A program made the position numbers and the translations under genes. From NCBI GenBank assembly GCA_017553785.1, contig JAFZKD010000099.1, forward strand, positions 29,473 to 93,472: a stretch of DNA of 64,000 nt, given 5' to 3'. The notes below the pieces were generated by a model. That model saw only the letters and a program-made list of their open reading frames with translations, ran no database searches and was not told the DNA's origin. This document shows positions 52,866 through 61,258 of the stretch, in pieces (position 1 is the first letter of the stretch; each line of letters starts with the position of its first letter). This DNA comes from Muribaculaceae bacterium. Its GTDB lineage: Bacteria; Bacteroidota; Bacteroidia; Bacteroidales; Muribaculaceae.

Positions 52866-53423
52866 CTAAAGCCTATCTGCCCGTTTGACGCTTACGCCGC
52901 CCAAAAAGTTGCTCGCTGTGATGTAGAGTTTGCGGGCATTCTTGTCGGGGCTGTTCGTTGTCTCGTTGCCAACGCCGCCTATAAAACTGTGGCTCTTGAC
53001 GATGACGTTGATATTGTCGGGGACATACAATTCAACACCTCCAACAAACGTACGGACATCTATCTCCTCGTCCTCACAGATGACAGCCTCGCGCAAGTCC
53101 AGACGTATGCCACCGAAGAATGCATCGAGACGGGCACCGTGGAAAGGTTCGCCACGATAAGTATAAGCATCGGCACCGAAGCGCGCAGTGCAACAAATGC
53201 GTTTGCCCTGCTCGCCAACTGGAACGGGACGCTTGAGCCACTGTGACGGGTTGTGATTGAAGCCGTATATTACGAGTTCGATACCTACATAGAGCAGGAG
53301 GATAGGACCAAAATACTCGGTCCAGGGACGCTCAAGATTCAAATGAAGTATTCCCCACATGTCAGCCAATTTCAGCAAGGCTGCCACGATGAAAATAAAA
53401 CCGATGATTGTTCTTCTTGTCAT
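52866..53423 (-). CDS. LiaF-like membrane protein
   Basis: A 185-residue protein. Two hydrophobic segments (about 5-25 and 37-57) are followed by a soluble beta-helical domain with repeated FGG/VGGV turns (ARLDAFFGGIRLDLREAVIC, DVRTFVGGVELYVPDNINVI, ASNFLGGVSVKRADRL), as in the C-terminal domain of LiaF/VraT-type cell-envelope stress proteins. It may sense or regulate envelope conditions; this is inferred from the fold family. It is first in an operon with the TonB-type receptor, divergent from a LytTR regulator. Confidence 0.8.
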   Translation of the reverse strand: MTRRTIIGFIFIVAALLKLADMWGILHLNLERPWTEYFGPILLLYVGIELVIYGFNHNPSQWLKRPVPVGEQGKRICCTARFGADAYTYRGEPFHGARLDAFFGGIRLDLREAVICEDEEIDVRTFVGGVELYVPDNINVIVKSHSFIGGVGNETTNSPDKNARKLYITASNFLGGVSVKRADRL

Positions 53424-53533
53424 AACGTTATATTTCTAGTGCGGCTCATCAGGGCTGCGTGGTTTATTTTTCGACCGCAAAGTTCCAGCCAAAGGCCCAT
53501 TCTCACAAGTTTCTGGGATATTCAGCAGGGTTT

Positions 53534-53583
53534 TGTGACGAATGGAGGACAATTTGGGATAATCGGTAAAAATGTGACGAATG
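53534..53583. promoter_or_regulatory. direct repeat in the LiaF-like/LytTR divergent spacer
   Basis: TGTGACGAATG occurs perfectly at 53534-53544 and 53573-53583, 39 nt apart start to start. LytTR regulators typically bind direct repeats, so this is a candidate site for the adjacent regulator. Confidence 0.5.
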
Positions 53584-53667
53584 TTTTGTGGCTGTTACCG
53601 AAAACAAGTAATAATGCCTACCGGCTAAAGTAGGAGACTCCTCGACATAAAAAAAGAATAAATTCTT

Positions 53668-53698
53668 TTTGTTCTGTGCTCGGCTTTCGCTACCTTTG
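53668..53698 (+). promoter_or_regulatory. promoter of the LytTR gene
   Basis: TTTG (53668-53671) and TACCTTTG (53691-53698) with a 19-nt spacer match the full Bacteroidales consensus. The ATG follows only 8 nt after the -7 box, so the transcript would be leaderless or nearly so. Confidence 0.65.
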
Positions 53699-53706
53699 TC
53701 GGCCGT

Positions 53707-54636
53707 ATGAGCCAAGGACAAAAAGACACAATCACGACACGCATTATCAGCACCATTTTCACGGTGCTGGCGATTGCGATTTTCAAGCCTTTCGGGCTAG
53801 AAGCATGGCAGTGGATGGCCTACATCCATCTGCTGGTCATCGGCATATTGGGCTTTGGCTGTTGTATAGTAACTGAAGGCATTTTGAAATATATTGTCAA
53901 GAAACCTAGGTCATATGATCATGGTGTAGATTACATCATCAAGCGTAACCTGTGGTTTCAGCTCATCAACACCCCACTGGTCGCACTGGCAATATGCCTG
54001 TACCGCCATTTTGTGATGAGCGACCTGGTGGAAGGCAACGTGCTCAGTTGGAGCAACTTCTTTGAGACGTTGCTCATCATCGCTTTCTGCTCCTTCGCCA
54101 TCGGACTATACTGGCGCTTCAAGTTCCGCAGCCGCTATCTGGCAGCCGAACTCGAGGAAACCCGCCTGTTGAACGAACGGCTGCAGCAACTGCAAGAGAA
54201 AACCGAGCGTCGTGCACAGATTGCCGAAACGGCCTTGGAAAGTGAGGAAGATGCGGAAGAACATGTGCCAGCCAATGCAGTCCAGACCCCGTCAACCATC
54301 ACACTCATGGGGACGACCAGCGAGTCGGTCAATCTGCAGGTTTCCGACCTCCTCTATATCGAGGCAGTGGGCAACTATGTGAAAGTCTATAGTTACAGCG
54401 ACGATCAGCTACACAACGACATGCTGCGCGCCACCTCCAAACAGATGGAGAGCGACCTGAGCGCCTATCCCATGATTGTGCGCTGTCACCGTGCTTTCCT
54501 GGTCAACCTGGGACAAGTGGAGGAAATCATCTCCAAGTCGGGCACCATGCAGTTGCTCATGAAATACTGCCACGACTCCATACCCGTTTCACGCAGCAAT
54601 ATGGCCCAAGTCAAGGAAGCCATCAAGGGCGTCTAA
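53707..54636 (+). CDS. membrane-bound LytTR-family transcriptional regulator
   Basis: A 309-residue regulator. Four hydrophobic segments occupy about residues 8-130. A charged coiled-coil (TRLLNERLQQLQEKTERRAQ) links them to a C-terminal LytTR DNA-binding domain from about residue 195 (NLQVSDLLYIEAVGNYVKVY, MIVRCHRAFLVNLGQVEEII, IPVSRSNMAQVKEAI). No response-regulator receiver domain is present, so the membrane part probably acts as the sensor. It probably controls the divergent LiaF-like/TonB receptor operon through the direct repeat in the shared spacer. Confidence 0.9.
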   Translation: MSQGQKDTITTRIISTIFTVLAIAIFKPFGLEAWQWMAYIHLLVIGILGFGCCIVTEGILKYIVKKPRSYDHGVDYIIKRNLWFQLINTPLVALAICLYRHFVMSDLVEGNVLSWSNFFETLLIIAFCSFAIGLYWRFKFRSRYLAAELEETRLLNERLQQLQEKTERRAQIAETALESEEDAEEHVPANAVQTPSTITLMGTTSESVNLQVSDLLYIEAVGNYVKVYSYSDDQLHNDMLRATSKQMESDLSAYPMIVRCHRAFLVNLGQVEEIISKSGTMQLLMKYCHDSIPVSRSNMAQVKEAIKGV

Positions 54637-54670
54637 CCACTTGCAATTACCTTTCACACAGTGATACATT

Positions 54671-54720
54671 TGAAAACCACGAGTTGTACCATCTATAAAT
54701 TGGCACAACTCGTGGTTAAA
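54671..54720. terminator. bidirectional terminator between the LytTR and sirtuin genes
   Basis: AACCACGAGTTGT pairs with ACAACTCGTGGTT, a 13-bp stem, with A/T runs on both sides. Confidence 0.88.
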
Positions 54721-54745
54721 TCGCTTAGTATAAATAGCTTAGAAT

Positions 54746-55459
54746 TTAGCTCTTACGCAGGATATTGATGAGGTCGGCAACGCCTTGGGTAGCGGGCTTT
54801 TGGATGACGGTCACCCAGCTGGGAACTGCAGCAGGCTTGGGGTCGATGTAGTAGATGGGGACACCGCGTTTCACATATTGGATGAGCGCTGCGGCGGGGT
54901 ACACCACCAGCGAGGTGCCGATGACCACAAATATGTCGGCGTCATGCGCCAACTGGGCGGCAGCCTCCATGTTGGGTACCGCCTCGCCAAAGAACACGAT
55001 GTGGGGCCTCACCGGATCACCATAGGGGTCGCGTGTGTCAACGCTCGTCACCAGTCCCTTGTCGGTTAACTGGTCACAGGGCAAAGTATACTCGCGATCC
55101 TCACGCCTGAGCGAGCGCACTTTCATCAGTTCGCCATGCAGGTGCAGGACGTTGGTACTGCCAGCACGCTCGTGCAGGTCATCGACATTCTGAGTGATGA
55201 CACGCACGTCAAAATCCTTTTCAAGCTCCACCAGCCCCTTGTGGGCAGCATTGGGCTCTGCATTGATCAGTTGCTCACGCCGCTCATTGTAGAACTTGTG
55301 AATCAGAGCAGGGTCGCGCAGGAAGCCCTCATGGCTAGCCACGTCCATCACGGGATAATTCTCCCACAAGCCATCAGCATCGCGGAAGGTCTTGATACCG
55401 CTCTCGGCGCTGATACCAGCGCCTGACGAGATCACTAATTTCTTCTTGCTCATAGTCAT
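54746..55459 (-). CDS. cobB: NAD-dependent deacylase (sirtuin, CobB-like)
   Basis: About 237 residues from MTMSKKKLVISSGAGISAES. The open frame reaches 55540, but its promoter box lies at 55490-55497, so a start at 55459 or 55453 is chosen. The sirtuin signatures are GAGISAESGIKTFRDADGLW, ITQNVDDLHERAG, the catalytic His in LHLHGELM, and IVFFGEAVPNMEAAAQL with GTSLVVYPAAALI. Only one cysteine (LPCDQL) is present where four zinc ligands are usual, so the structural zinc site appears lost. It removes acyl groups from lysines using NAD. The symbol is by family. Confidence 0.9.
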   Translation of the reverse strand: MTMSKKKLVISSGAGISAESGIKTFRDADGLWENYPVMDVASHEGFLRDPALIHKFYNERREQLINAEPNAAHKGLVELEKDFDVRVITQNVDDLHERAGSTNVLHLHGELMKVRSLRREDREYTLPCDQLTDKGLVTSVDTRDPYGDPVRPHIVFFGEAVPNMEAAAQLAHDADIFVVIGTSLVVYPAAALIQYVKRGVPIYYIDPKPAAVPSWVTVIQKPATQGVADLINILRKS

Positions 55460-55489
55460 TGTCGTTTGAAAATTGATATTATGTGAAAG

Positions 55490-55497
55490 CAAAAATA
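55490..55497 (-). promoter_or_regulatory. -7 box of the sirtuin gene
   Basis: TATTTTTG on the minus strand, 30 nt before the ATG at 55459. It supports the shorter start. Confidence 0.55.
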
Positions 55498-55540
55498 GTA
55501 AAATTTTTCCAAAAACGTACACCCCAATCACATAAATCAC

Positions 55541-55548
55541 TATCTTTG
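55541..55548 (+). promoter_or_regulatory. -7 box of the FKBP cluster
   Basis: TATCTTTG, 31 nt before the first FKBP ATG. Confidence 0.65.
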
Positions 55549-55579
55549 CACCGTTTTTTACAAAAAAGAAGGATTTTCA

Positions 55580-56167
55580 ATGGATAAATTGAGCTATGCA
55601 TTAGGCTTGAGCATGGGAGGAAACTTCATTGGCTCAGGTATCAGGAAGCTGGAAATCAACGACTTTGCCGACGGTCTGAGGGCTGTGTTTGAAGGCGCTG
55701 AACAAAAGATGACCTTTGACGAGGCAAAGCAGATTGTGACAGAGTTTTTCACCAACCTGGAGAAACAAGGCGCCGAACAGAACGAGCGTCTAGGCCGCGA
55801 ATACCTCGAGAAGAACAAGGAGGTCGATGGCGTGAAGGTTACCGCCAGTGGTCTGCAATATCAGGTTGTGAATGAAGGCAACGGCCTCCAGCCTGGTCCC
55901 AACGACGTTGTCACCGTCCACTACACTGGAAAACTGATTGACGGCACTGTGTTTGACAGCAGCGTTGAACGTGGCGAGCCCGCTACATTTGCTGTCGGCC
56001 AGGTCATTCCCGGTTGGGTCGAGGGTCTACAGCTGATGCGCGAGGGCGCTGCCTACAGGTTGTTCATCCCCTCTAACCTCGCCTACGGTCCCCACGGCAC
56101 CGGTCCCATCCAGCCCAATTCCACGCTCATCTTTGACGTGCAACTCCTTAAAGTTGAGAAAAAATAA
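55580..56167 (+). CDS. FKBP-type peptidyl-prolyl cis-trans isomerase (no export signal)
   Basis: A 195-residue MIP/FklB-type isomerase. The N-terminal FKBP_N dimerisation helices (MDKLSYALGLSMGGNFIGSG to about residue 85) precede the FKBP domain (VVTVHYTGKLIDGTVFDSSV, GQVIPGWVEGLQLMREGA, YGPHGTGPIQPNSTLIFDVQ), with the active-site Trp and Tyr present. It has no signal peptide, so it should stay in the cytoplasm. It is first of three consecutive FKBP genes (38-nt and 56-nt gaps), of which the other two are lipoproteins. Confidence 0.93.
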   Translation: MDKLSYALGLSMGGNFIGSGIRKLEINDFADGLRAVFEGAEQKMTFDEAKQIVTEFFTNLEKQGAEQNERLGREYLEKNKEVDGVKVTASGLQYQVVNEGNGLQPGPNDVVTVHYTGKLIDGTVFDSSVERGEPATFAVGQVIPGWVEGLQLMREGAAYRLFIPSNLAYGPHGTGPIQPNSTLIFDVQLLKVEKK

Positions 56168-56205
56168 TCAATTCACAAGAATTTTACATATCCCCTATTT
56201 CTGAA

Positions 56206-56736
56206 ATGAAGAAAATTTTCATTATGGCAACAGCTGCTCTGCTCATGGCAGGAATGGCAAGTTGCGTTGACAAGAGCGCTTCGACCACCGAGACAGCAGA
56301 AGCCGCTACCGAAGAAGTGACCACCGATACCGAAATCAAAGACAACAAGACATTAGGCCGCGAGTTTTTGGAGCAGAACGCCAAAAACGACAGCGTGGTT
56401 CAAACCGAGAGCGGTCTGCAGTATATGGTATTGAAAGAGGGTAACGGCGCCAAGCCTGGTCCCACCGACAAGGTCACTGTTCATTACACCGGCCGTCTGC
56501 TTGACGGTACGGTATTCGACAGCAGTGTTGAGCGCGGCGAGCCCGCCACGTTTGGGCTGGATCAGGTTATCCCAGGCTGGACCGAGGGCTTGCAGCTCAT
56601 GAGCGAAGGCTCGGAGTATCGTCTTTTCATCCCCAGTGAACTGGCATACGGTTCCAAGGGTGCTGGCGATCAGATCCTGCCCAACTCCACGCTTATCTTT
56701 GACGTGAAGCTGATCAAGGTTGAAAAAAACGACTAA
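56206..56736 (+). CDS. FKBP-type peptidyl-prolyl cis-trans isomerase, lipoprotein
   Basis: A 176-residue exported isomerase. The lipoprotein signal ends MAGMASC (Cys20), followed by a Thr/Glu-rich linker (TTETAEAATEEVTTDTE). The FKBP domain (VTVHYTGRLLDGTVFDSSVE, DQVIPGWTEGLQLMSEGSEY) has an intact active site and is nearly the same as that of the first gene, indicating duplication. It would help fold periplasmic or outer-membrane proteins. Confidence 0.92.
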   Translation: MKKIFIMATAALLMAGMASCVDKSASTTETAEAATEEVTTDTEIKDNKTLGREFLEQNAKNDSVVQTESGLQYMVLKEGNGAKPGPTDKVTVHYTGRLLDGTVFDSSVERGEPATFGLDQVIPGWTEGLQLMSEGSEYRLFIPSELAYGSKGAGDQILPNSTLIFDVKLIKVEKND

Positions 56737-56792
56737 ACATTTATTCAATCAATAAACATCATTAAATTCATTTAAAAACTGGTTTTATTATT

Positions 56793-57677
56793 ATGAAGAA
56801 GATTTTAGCATTTGCAGCAGCCGGTCTTTTGATGACTGCAGGCTTTGTAGGCTGCAACACCAAGGCTGGTGGAAGCAGTGAGGCTATGGACTCGTTGAGC
56901 ATGGCATTTGGTGACCTCTACGGCGCCGGCATGGGCCAGCAGTTGCGCGGCATGGACTCCACCGTCAACATGGAGCAAGCCCTCAAGGGTATGGAGTACA
57001 TCGCAAACGCCGACACTAGCAAGAACTTTATGGCAGGTTTGCAGATGGGTATGCAGATCGCTCAGCTGTATCAGGGTATTGAGCAGCAGTGCGGTATGCC
57101 CATCAACAAGAGCCTTTTCATGAAGCACCTGCGTGAGGCTATCATGAAGACCACCCCCATGGGTCAGGAAGACATGATGGCTCTTCAGGGCAAGATTGAG
57201 CCTCTGTTGAACAAGGCTATGGAGCAGTCCCCCAAGGCTATCGCCAACAAGAAGGCTGGTGATGAGTATATGGCAAAGCTGAAAAATGACAAGGAATACA
57301 CCTTCACCAAGAGCGGTATCGCTTATAAGGTGATTGCAGCTGGCGAAGGTAAGAACTTCAGCGACAGCGATGTTGTTAAGGTGAACTACGTTGGCCGTCA
57401 CCTCAATGGTGAGGAGTTTGACAAGAGCGGCGAACAGCCTGTGCCCTTCAACCTGAAGCAAGTCATCCCCGGTTTCTCAGAGATGATCCAGCTCATGAAG
57501 CCCGGCAGCAAGGTTACCGTTGTCATCCCCGGTGAACTCGCTTACGGTCCCCAAGGTAATCGCGGCATCGAGCCCAACGAGACTCTGATTTTCGACATTG
57601 AGACCCTCGGTGTTGACGACAACAAGCCCATGGGTCCCCGCCCCGGTGGTCCCCGTCCTCCCCGTCCCATGAAGTAA
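56793..57677 (+). CDS. FKBP-type peptidyl-prolyl cis-trans isomerase, lipoprotein with FKBP_N domain
   Basis: A 294-residue lipoprotein (lipobox TAGFVGC, Cys20). An FKBP_N helical domain (SLSMAFGDLYGAGMGQQLRG onward, about 30-150) precedes a shorter FKBP domain (VKVNYVGRHLNGEEFDKSGE, KQVIPGFSEMIQLMKPGSK, YGPQGNRGIEPNETLIFDIE). The usual active-site Trp is replaced by Phe (VIPGF). The C terminus is a Pro/Arg/Gly tail (MGPRPGGPRPPRPMK) that may interact with nucleic acid or membrane. It is third in the FKBP cluster. Confidence 0.9.
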   Translation: MKKILAFAAAGLLMTAGFVGCNTKAGGSSEAMDSLSMAFGDLYGAGMGQQLRGMDSTVNMEQALKGMEYIANADTSKNFMAGLQMGMQIAQLYQGIEQQCGMPINKSLFMKHLREAIMKTTPMGQEDMMALQGKIEPLLNKAMEQSPKAIANKKAGDEYMAKLKNDKEYTFTKSGIAYKVIAAGEGKNFSDSDVVKVNYVGRHLNGEEFDKSGEQPVPFNLKQVIPGFSEMIQLMKPGSKVTVVIPGELAYGPQGNRGIEPNETLIFDIETLGVDDNKPMGPRPGGPRPPRPMK

Positions 57678-57699
57678 TTTAGAGACATACATTATTAAC

Positions 57700-57742
57700 A
57701 AGAACCGCCCGAACCAACTAAGGTCCGAGCGGTTTCTGTTTT
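57700..57742. terminator. terminator between the FKBP cluster and the YfhO operon
   Basis: AGAACCGCCCGAACC pairs with GGTCCGAGCGGTTTCT with small imperfections, followed by GTTTTAT. Confidence 0.75.
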
Positions 57743-57757
57743 ATAACACCTGATGCC

Positions 57758-58450
57758 CTATAACCAGAGGAGGAAATCCTCGCGTTGGAGCTTGGCATTG
57801 GGGTTGAGAATGGCGATTTTGCCGTTGGTATAGGTTTGGCCTGCCGTCATGTGGTCACAGCAGGAATCAAATATGTCCCACATATCCTCGTTACGGTTCA
57901 GGCGGCGCAGTATAACTACCGTTCCCGCATCCAGCAGCCGTTGCAGCGTTCCCGCATTAACGCAATCGTTGACAAGCGCCAGTCCCCCCTCGGCAACTGC
58001 CAAAAACTCGTCCAGCGCCACTGACAAGCCATCATAACAGTCCACACGGTCCATCTGTGATTGCAGCACACGGACGGCGAGGGCATTCTTCTCAATTTGC
58101 GGGTCATACAGGAACAGACGGCTCTCGTGGCTCACCGCCAGCATCGCAACACTCTCGACTCCCGTAGAAGCGCCCATCTGTAGGATGTGCTGCGGGTTAA
58201 AGAAATTGGTTACCCTGAACAGCAGCTTCGCCTCCTTTTCGCTGATGAGGTCCATCTCAAGTCGCTGGCGACGCGAGGTGCTCCCTTTGATGGTATCAAT
58301 CAGAGAATGCATGCCATCGTAAACGTAATATGGCAAACGCTGGCGCCACACGTTGCGAACGAACTTGTAGGCATAAGGCGAATGTATGCCGAAGCCGCCA
58401 CTGCGGTGGTGACGGCTCCAAGCACTCATAAATCTTTTCCAGCGGTTCAC
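57758..58450 (-). CDS. methyltransferase-like protein of uncertain activity
   Basis: A 230-residue protein with an N-terminal RSGGFGIHSPYAYKFVRNVW segment and a Rossmann-like core. The SAM-binding loop reads ILQMGASTGVESVAML instead of the usual DxGxGxG pattern, and LALVNDCVNAGTLQRLLDAG follows, resembling O-methyltransferases. The degenerate loop raises doubt about activity. It begins 8 nt after the YfhO stop, so the two are co-transcribed. Confidence 0.65.
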   Translation of the reverse strand: MNRWKRFMSAWSRHHRSGGFGIHSPYAYKFVRNVWRQRLPYYVYDGMHSLIDTIKGSTSRRQRLEMDLISEKEAKLLFRVTNFFNPQHILQMGASTGVESVAMLAVSHESRLFLYDPQIEKNALAVRVLQSQMDRVDCYDGLSVALDEFLAVAEGGLALVNDCVNAGTLQRLLDAGTVVILRRLNRNEDMWDIFDSCCDHMTAGQTYTNGKIAILNPNAKLQREDFLLWL

Positions 58451-58458
58451 TTTTGACT

Positions 58459-60990
58459 TTAGGGGTTAGGCGCTGGGGTTGGTTCTTTTTTGCGGAATTT
58501 GTCGCCGAACAGTGCGTAGTTCAACGCCAGCAGGAGCAACAGATAGATAATCACCACAGCGATCTTAGCCCAGGTCTGGGTCTTTTCGACCTCGCCAGGA
58601 GCGAACTTAAAGTCTATCTCATGGTCGCCGGCAGGCAACTGCAAGGCACGCAGGACGTAATTCACACGACCCATCTCAACGGACTTGCCGTCAACCGTCA
58701 CATTCCAGCCCCACGGGAAATACACCTCGCTGAACACAGCCAAGCCGCCATTTGCGCTATGGCTCTTGTAAGTCAAGTGGTTAGGCGCATATGATGTCTC
58801 AAAGATGGTGTCGCCGGGCTGTGAAGCTTTGGACTCGCCCAACTGCTGCTTGAACTTGACATCGGCGACAGCGCTCACGGCAGGATTGAAGTTATCCAGG
58901 AAGGCCATTTCCTCGTCGGCATTATTAACATAGGTGATTGAATCAACGAACCAAGCGTTGCCCAACGCGTCGGGATTGCGCTGCACAGTCTGGTCGTCAA
59001 CAATCACATATCGGGTATTCAGCATGTTGAGTACCTGGATGTTGTTCTTGGCAATCTGGTTGTTGATCAGGTCATTGTAGCGCGACAATTTGGCGGCATG
59101 ATAACCACCGACCGTCTTGTGGAAGTAGCTAGGCATTGCCTCGCCAAAGTGCTGCACGTCCATCACACGATAATTCATATCCTTGTCCTGCAGAATCTGC
59201 TGATCGGCAGGACGAGCTACGAACTGTTCTTCGGGCACGTCATAATGCGAAGTGAATGTGTCGGAATCCATATAACGCTTATTTACCGCATACATGTCAA
59301 CCAGCACGATGCTGGCGATGATGAGCGTGGCCAGCATTTCATTCAATTTACCCTTGAGGTAAACAAAGATGACGGCAAAGCCCAAAAGCAGGACAATGAA
59401 GCTGCGCCATGCGTCACCACTTACCAAAGCGCCTCGCACGGCGGCGATGGCGGCATCCACACTGGGATATTGCTGGATTTGACCCGACTCCACGAGCATC
59501 TCATGCTCCTGAGCCGAGTAATGACCAAATATGCCGGGGAATATCGCGGTCAACAAGCAAACCAAGGCACACAGGCCAAAGGAGGCGAGCAATGCGATCT
59601 TGTGCTTTTTCCAACCGTCAGGATCCTTGAATAGCTCACGCAGACCCAGTACCGCGAGGACAGGCATTGCCACTTCGGCTATGACAAGTATCGACGCCAC
59701 AGTACGGAACTTGTTGTACATGGGGAAGTGGTCAATCATCCAGTCGGTGAGCCACATCATGTTTTGACCCCACGAGAGCAAGATGCTGATGATGGTAACA
59801 ATGAGCAAAGCCCATTTCACCGGACCCTTGACAATGAAGCAGCCTAACAGGAACAAAGCGCAGATGAGGGCACCCACATACACGGGACCATTAGTCATCG
59901 GCTGGTCACCGAAGTATTGCGGGAACTGGCTCAAAATCTGGATATCCTGCTGGCTCATTTCACCAGTGTTGGCCATCTTCTCGGCCTTCTCGGTCTCGCT
60001 CAGGGCAAGCATGCGGTTGCCACCATGTTCGGGCTTAATGGTGGCGCCACCCTTCACATTGGGGATAAGCAAGGTAAACGTCTCACCCTTGCCATAACTC
60101 CATTGAGTGATATAGTCCTTATCCAATCCACCCTCGGTCGGCTTAGCGTTCAGCGCTTCCTCGCCTTTTGGGGTGAGTTCGCTGTGACCGCCACGGATGG
60201 TCTCCTTGGAGTATTGATAAGTCATGTACAAGTTAGGCGAGTTGGCGAGCAGCGCCAGACCTGCAGCCACTGCCAAGGCGGCCGTAGCAATGCACCAGCG
60301 GCCCACCTGCTTGTCGAGGATAGCCTTGACCAGATAGGCGATTACCAATGCCACGATGAGGAACATCGAGTAATAGGTCATCTGCACGTGGTTGCTGGCC
60401 AGCTGCAATGCGGCAAAGAACGCGGCCACGGCCATACCACCCAAATACTTGCCACGGTAGCACCACACAATACCGGCGATTGTAGGCGGGATATAGGCAA
60501 GCACCATCAGCTTCCAAATATGTCCAGCGCCCATCAGAATGAAGAAGTAACTTGAAAATCCATACCCGATGGCACCCAGCACCGCATAATACCACTTGGC
60601 CTTGAACGCCAGCATCAGCAAGAAAAAGCCAAGCATCAGGATAAAGAGCCAGCTCACGGGTTTCGGGAAAAAGAGGCGATACAACGCCGAAGCCGGTGTC
60701 AGCATCGTCGTACCTTGATAGGACGGAGCGATCTGGAAAGTGGGCATACCTCCAAACAAGGCATCGGTCCACCATGATTTTTCTCCCGTCTGATTTTCAA
60801 AAGCGGTGATTTCCTGACTGTTTGCAGCACCTTGCATGACGTCGTTCTGCTGCAACACGTCACCATTCACGTCGTTGGGATAGAAATAAATCCACGAGAT
60901 GGCAGCAAAGGCCAGCACCGCAATCGCGAAGTGAATCACGTCGCCCAACGAGAGCGACCCGATCAGTTTCTTGTCTAAATTATTTTTCAT
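58459..60990 (-). CDS. YfhO-family multi-spanning membrane protein
   Basis: An 843-residue inner-membrane protein with about 12 transmembrane segments in the first 560 residues and a large periplasmic domain before a final membrane helix (AKIAVVIIYLLLLLALNYAL). YfhO proteins are GT-C-like and in Bacillus help glycosylate lipoteichoic acid; in Bacteroidetes their substrate is unknown. FYPNDVNGDVLQQNDVMQGA near residue 30 is the first periplasmic loop that carries conserved acidic residues in GT-C enzymes. It is first in an operon with the methyltransferase-like gene. Confidence 0.9.
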   Translation of the reverse strand: MKNNLDKKLIGSLSLGDVIHFAIAVLAFAAISWIYFYPNDVNGDVLQQNDVMQGAANSQEITAFENQTGEKSWWTDALFGGMPTFQIAPSYQGTTMLTPASALYRLFFPKPVSWLFILMLGFFLLMLAFKAKWYYAVLGAIGYGFSSYFFILMGAGHIWKLMVLAYIPPTIAGIVWCYRGKYLGGMAVAAFFAALQLASNHVQMTYYSMFLIVALVIAYLVKAILDKQVGRWCIATAALAVAAGLALLANSPNLYMTYQYSKETIRGGHSELTPKGEEALNAKPTEGGLDKDYITQWSYGKGETFTLLIPNVKGGATIKPEHGGNRMLALSETEKAEKMANTGEMSQQDIQILSQFPQYFGDQPMTNGPVYVGALICALFLLGCFIVKGPVKWALLIVTIISILLSWGQNMMWLTDWMIDHFPMYNKFRTVASILVIAEVAMPVLAVLGLRELFKDPDGWKKHKIALLASFGLCALVCLLTAIFPGIFGHYSAQEHEMLVESGQIQQYPSVDAAIAAVRGALVSGDAWRSFIVLLLGFAVIFVYLKGKLNEMLATLIIASIVLVDMYAVNKRYMDSDTFTSHYDVPEEQFVARPADQQILQDKDMNYRVMDVQHFGEAMPSYFHKTVGGYHAAKLSRYNDLINNQIAKNNIQVLNMLNTRYVIVDDQTVQRNPDALGNAWFVDSITYVNNADEEMAFLDNFNPAVSAVADVKFKQQLGESKASQPGDTIFETSYAPNHLTYKSHSANGGLAVFSEVYFPWGWNVTVDGKSVEMGRVNYVLRALQLPAGDHEIDFKFAPGEVEKTQTWAKIAVVIIYLLLLLALNYALFGDKFRKKEPTPAPNP

Positions 60991-61029
60991 TATCGTTATC
61001 TGTTACTTAATTTTCTTGATTCTAAACGG

Positions 61030-61037
61030 CAAAAGTA
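61030..61037 (-). promoter_or_regulatory. -7 box of yfhO
   Basis: TACTTTTG on the minus strand, 39 nt before the yfhO start. Confidence 0.5.
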
Positions 61038-61227
61038 GTAAAAAGATTTCACTTGTCAGCCATTTTACCTCAGCATCCTTTCATTTCCGTCAAAATGCAA
61101 TGAGCCGTTTTTTTTGCGATTTTTGTAATAGGCTATTATTCAGCGCTTCACGGTTTTTGGAGCAACTGACAGAGGAGGGGCGGAAATGTTAATGGACATT
61201 AAACGTAATTTCGACCTCATTGTGACG

Positions 61228-61258
61228 CAAAGGTAATCATCGTCCAAATCGCCATCAA
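61228..61258 (-). promoter_or_regulatory. orphan promoter-like element in the yfhO-cdd spacer
   Basis: On the minus strand TTG (61258-61256) and TACCTTTG (61235-61228) with a 20-nt spacer. No gene lies directly downstream; yfhO starts 238 nt later. Confidence 0.35.

Noticed and set aside
55460-55540. Longer N terminus for the sirtuin
   Set aside because: The -7 box at 55490-55497 lies inside the extension, and sirtuin similarity starts just after the Met at 55453.
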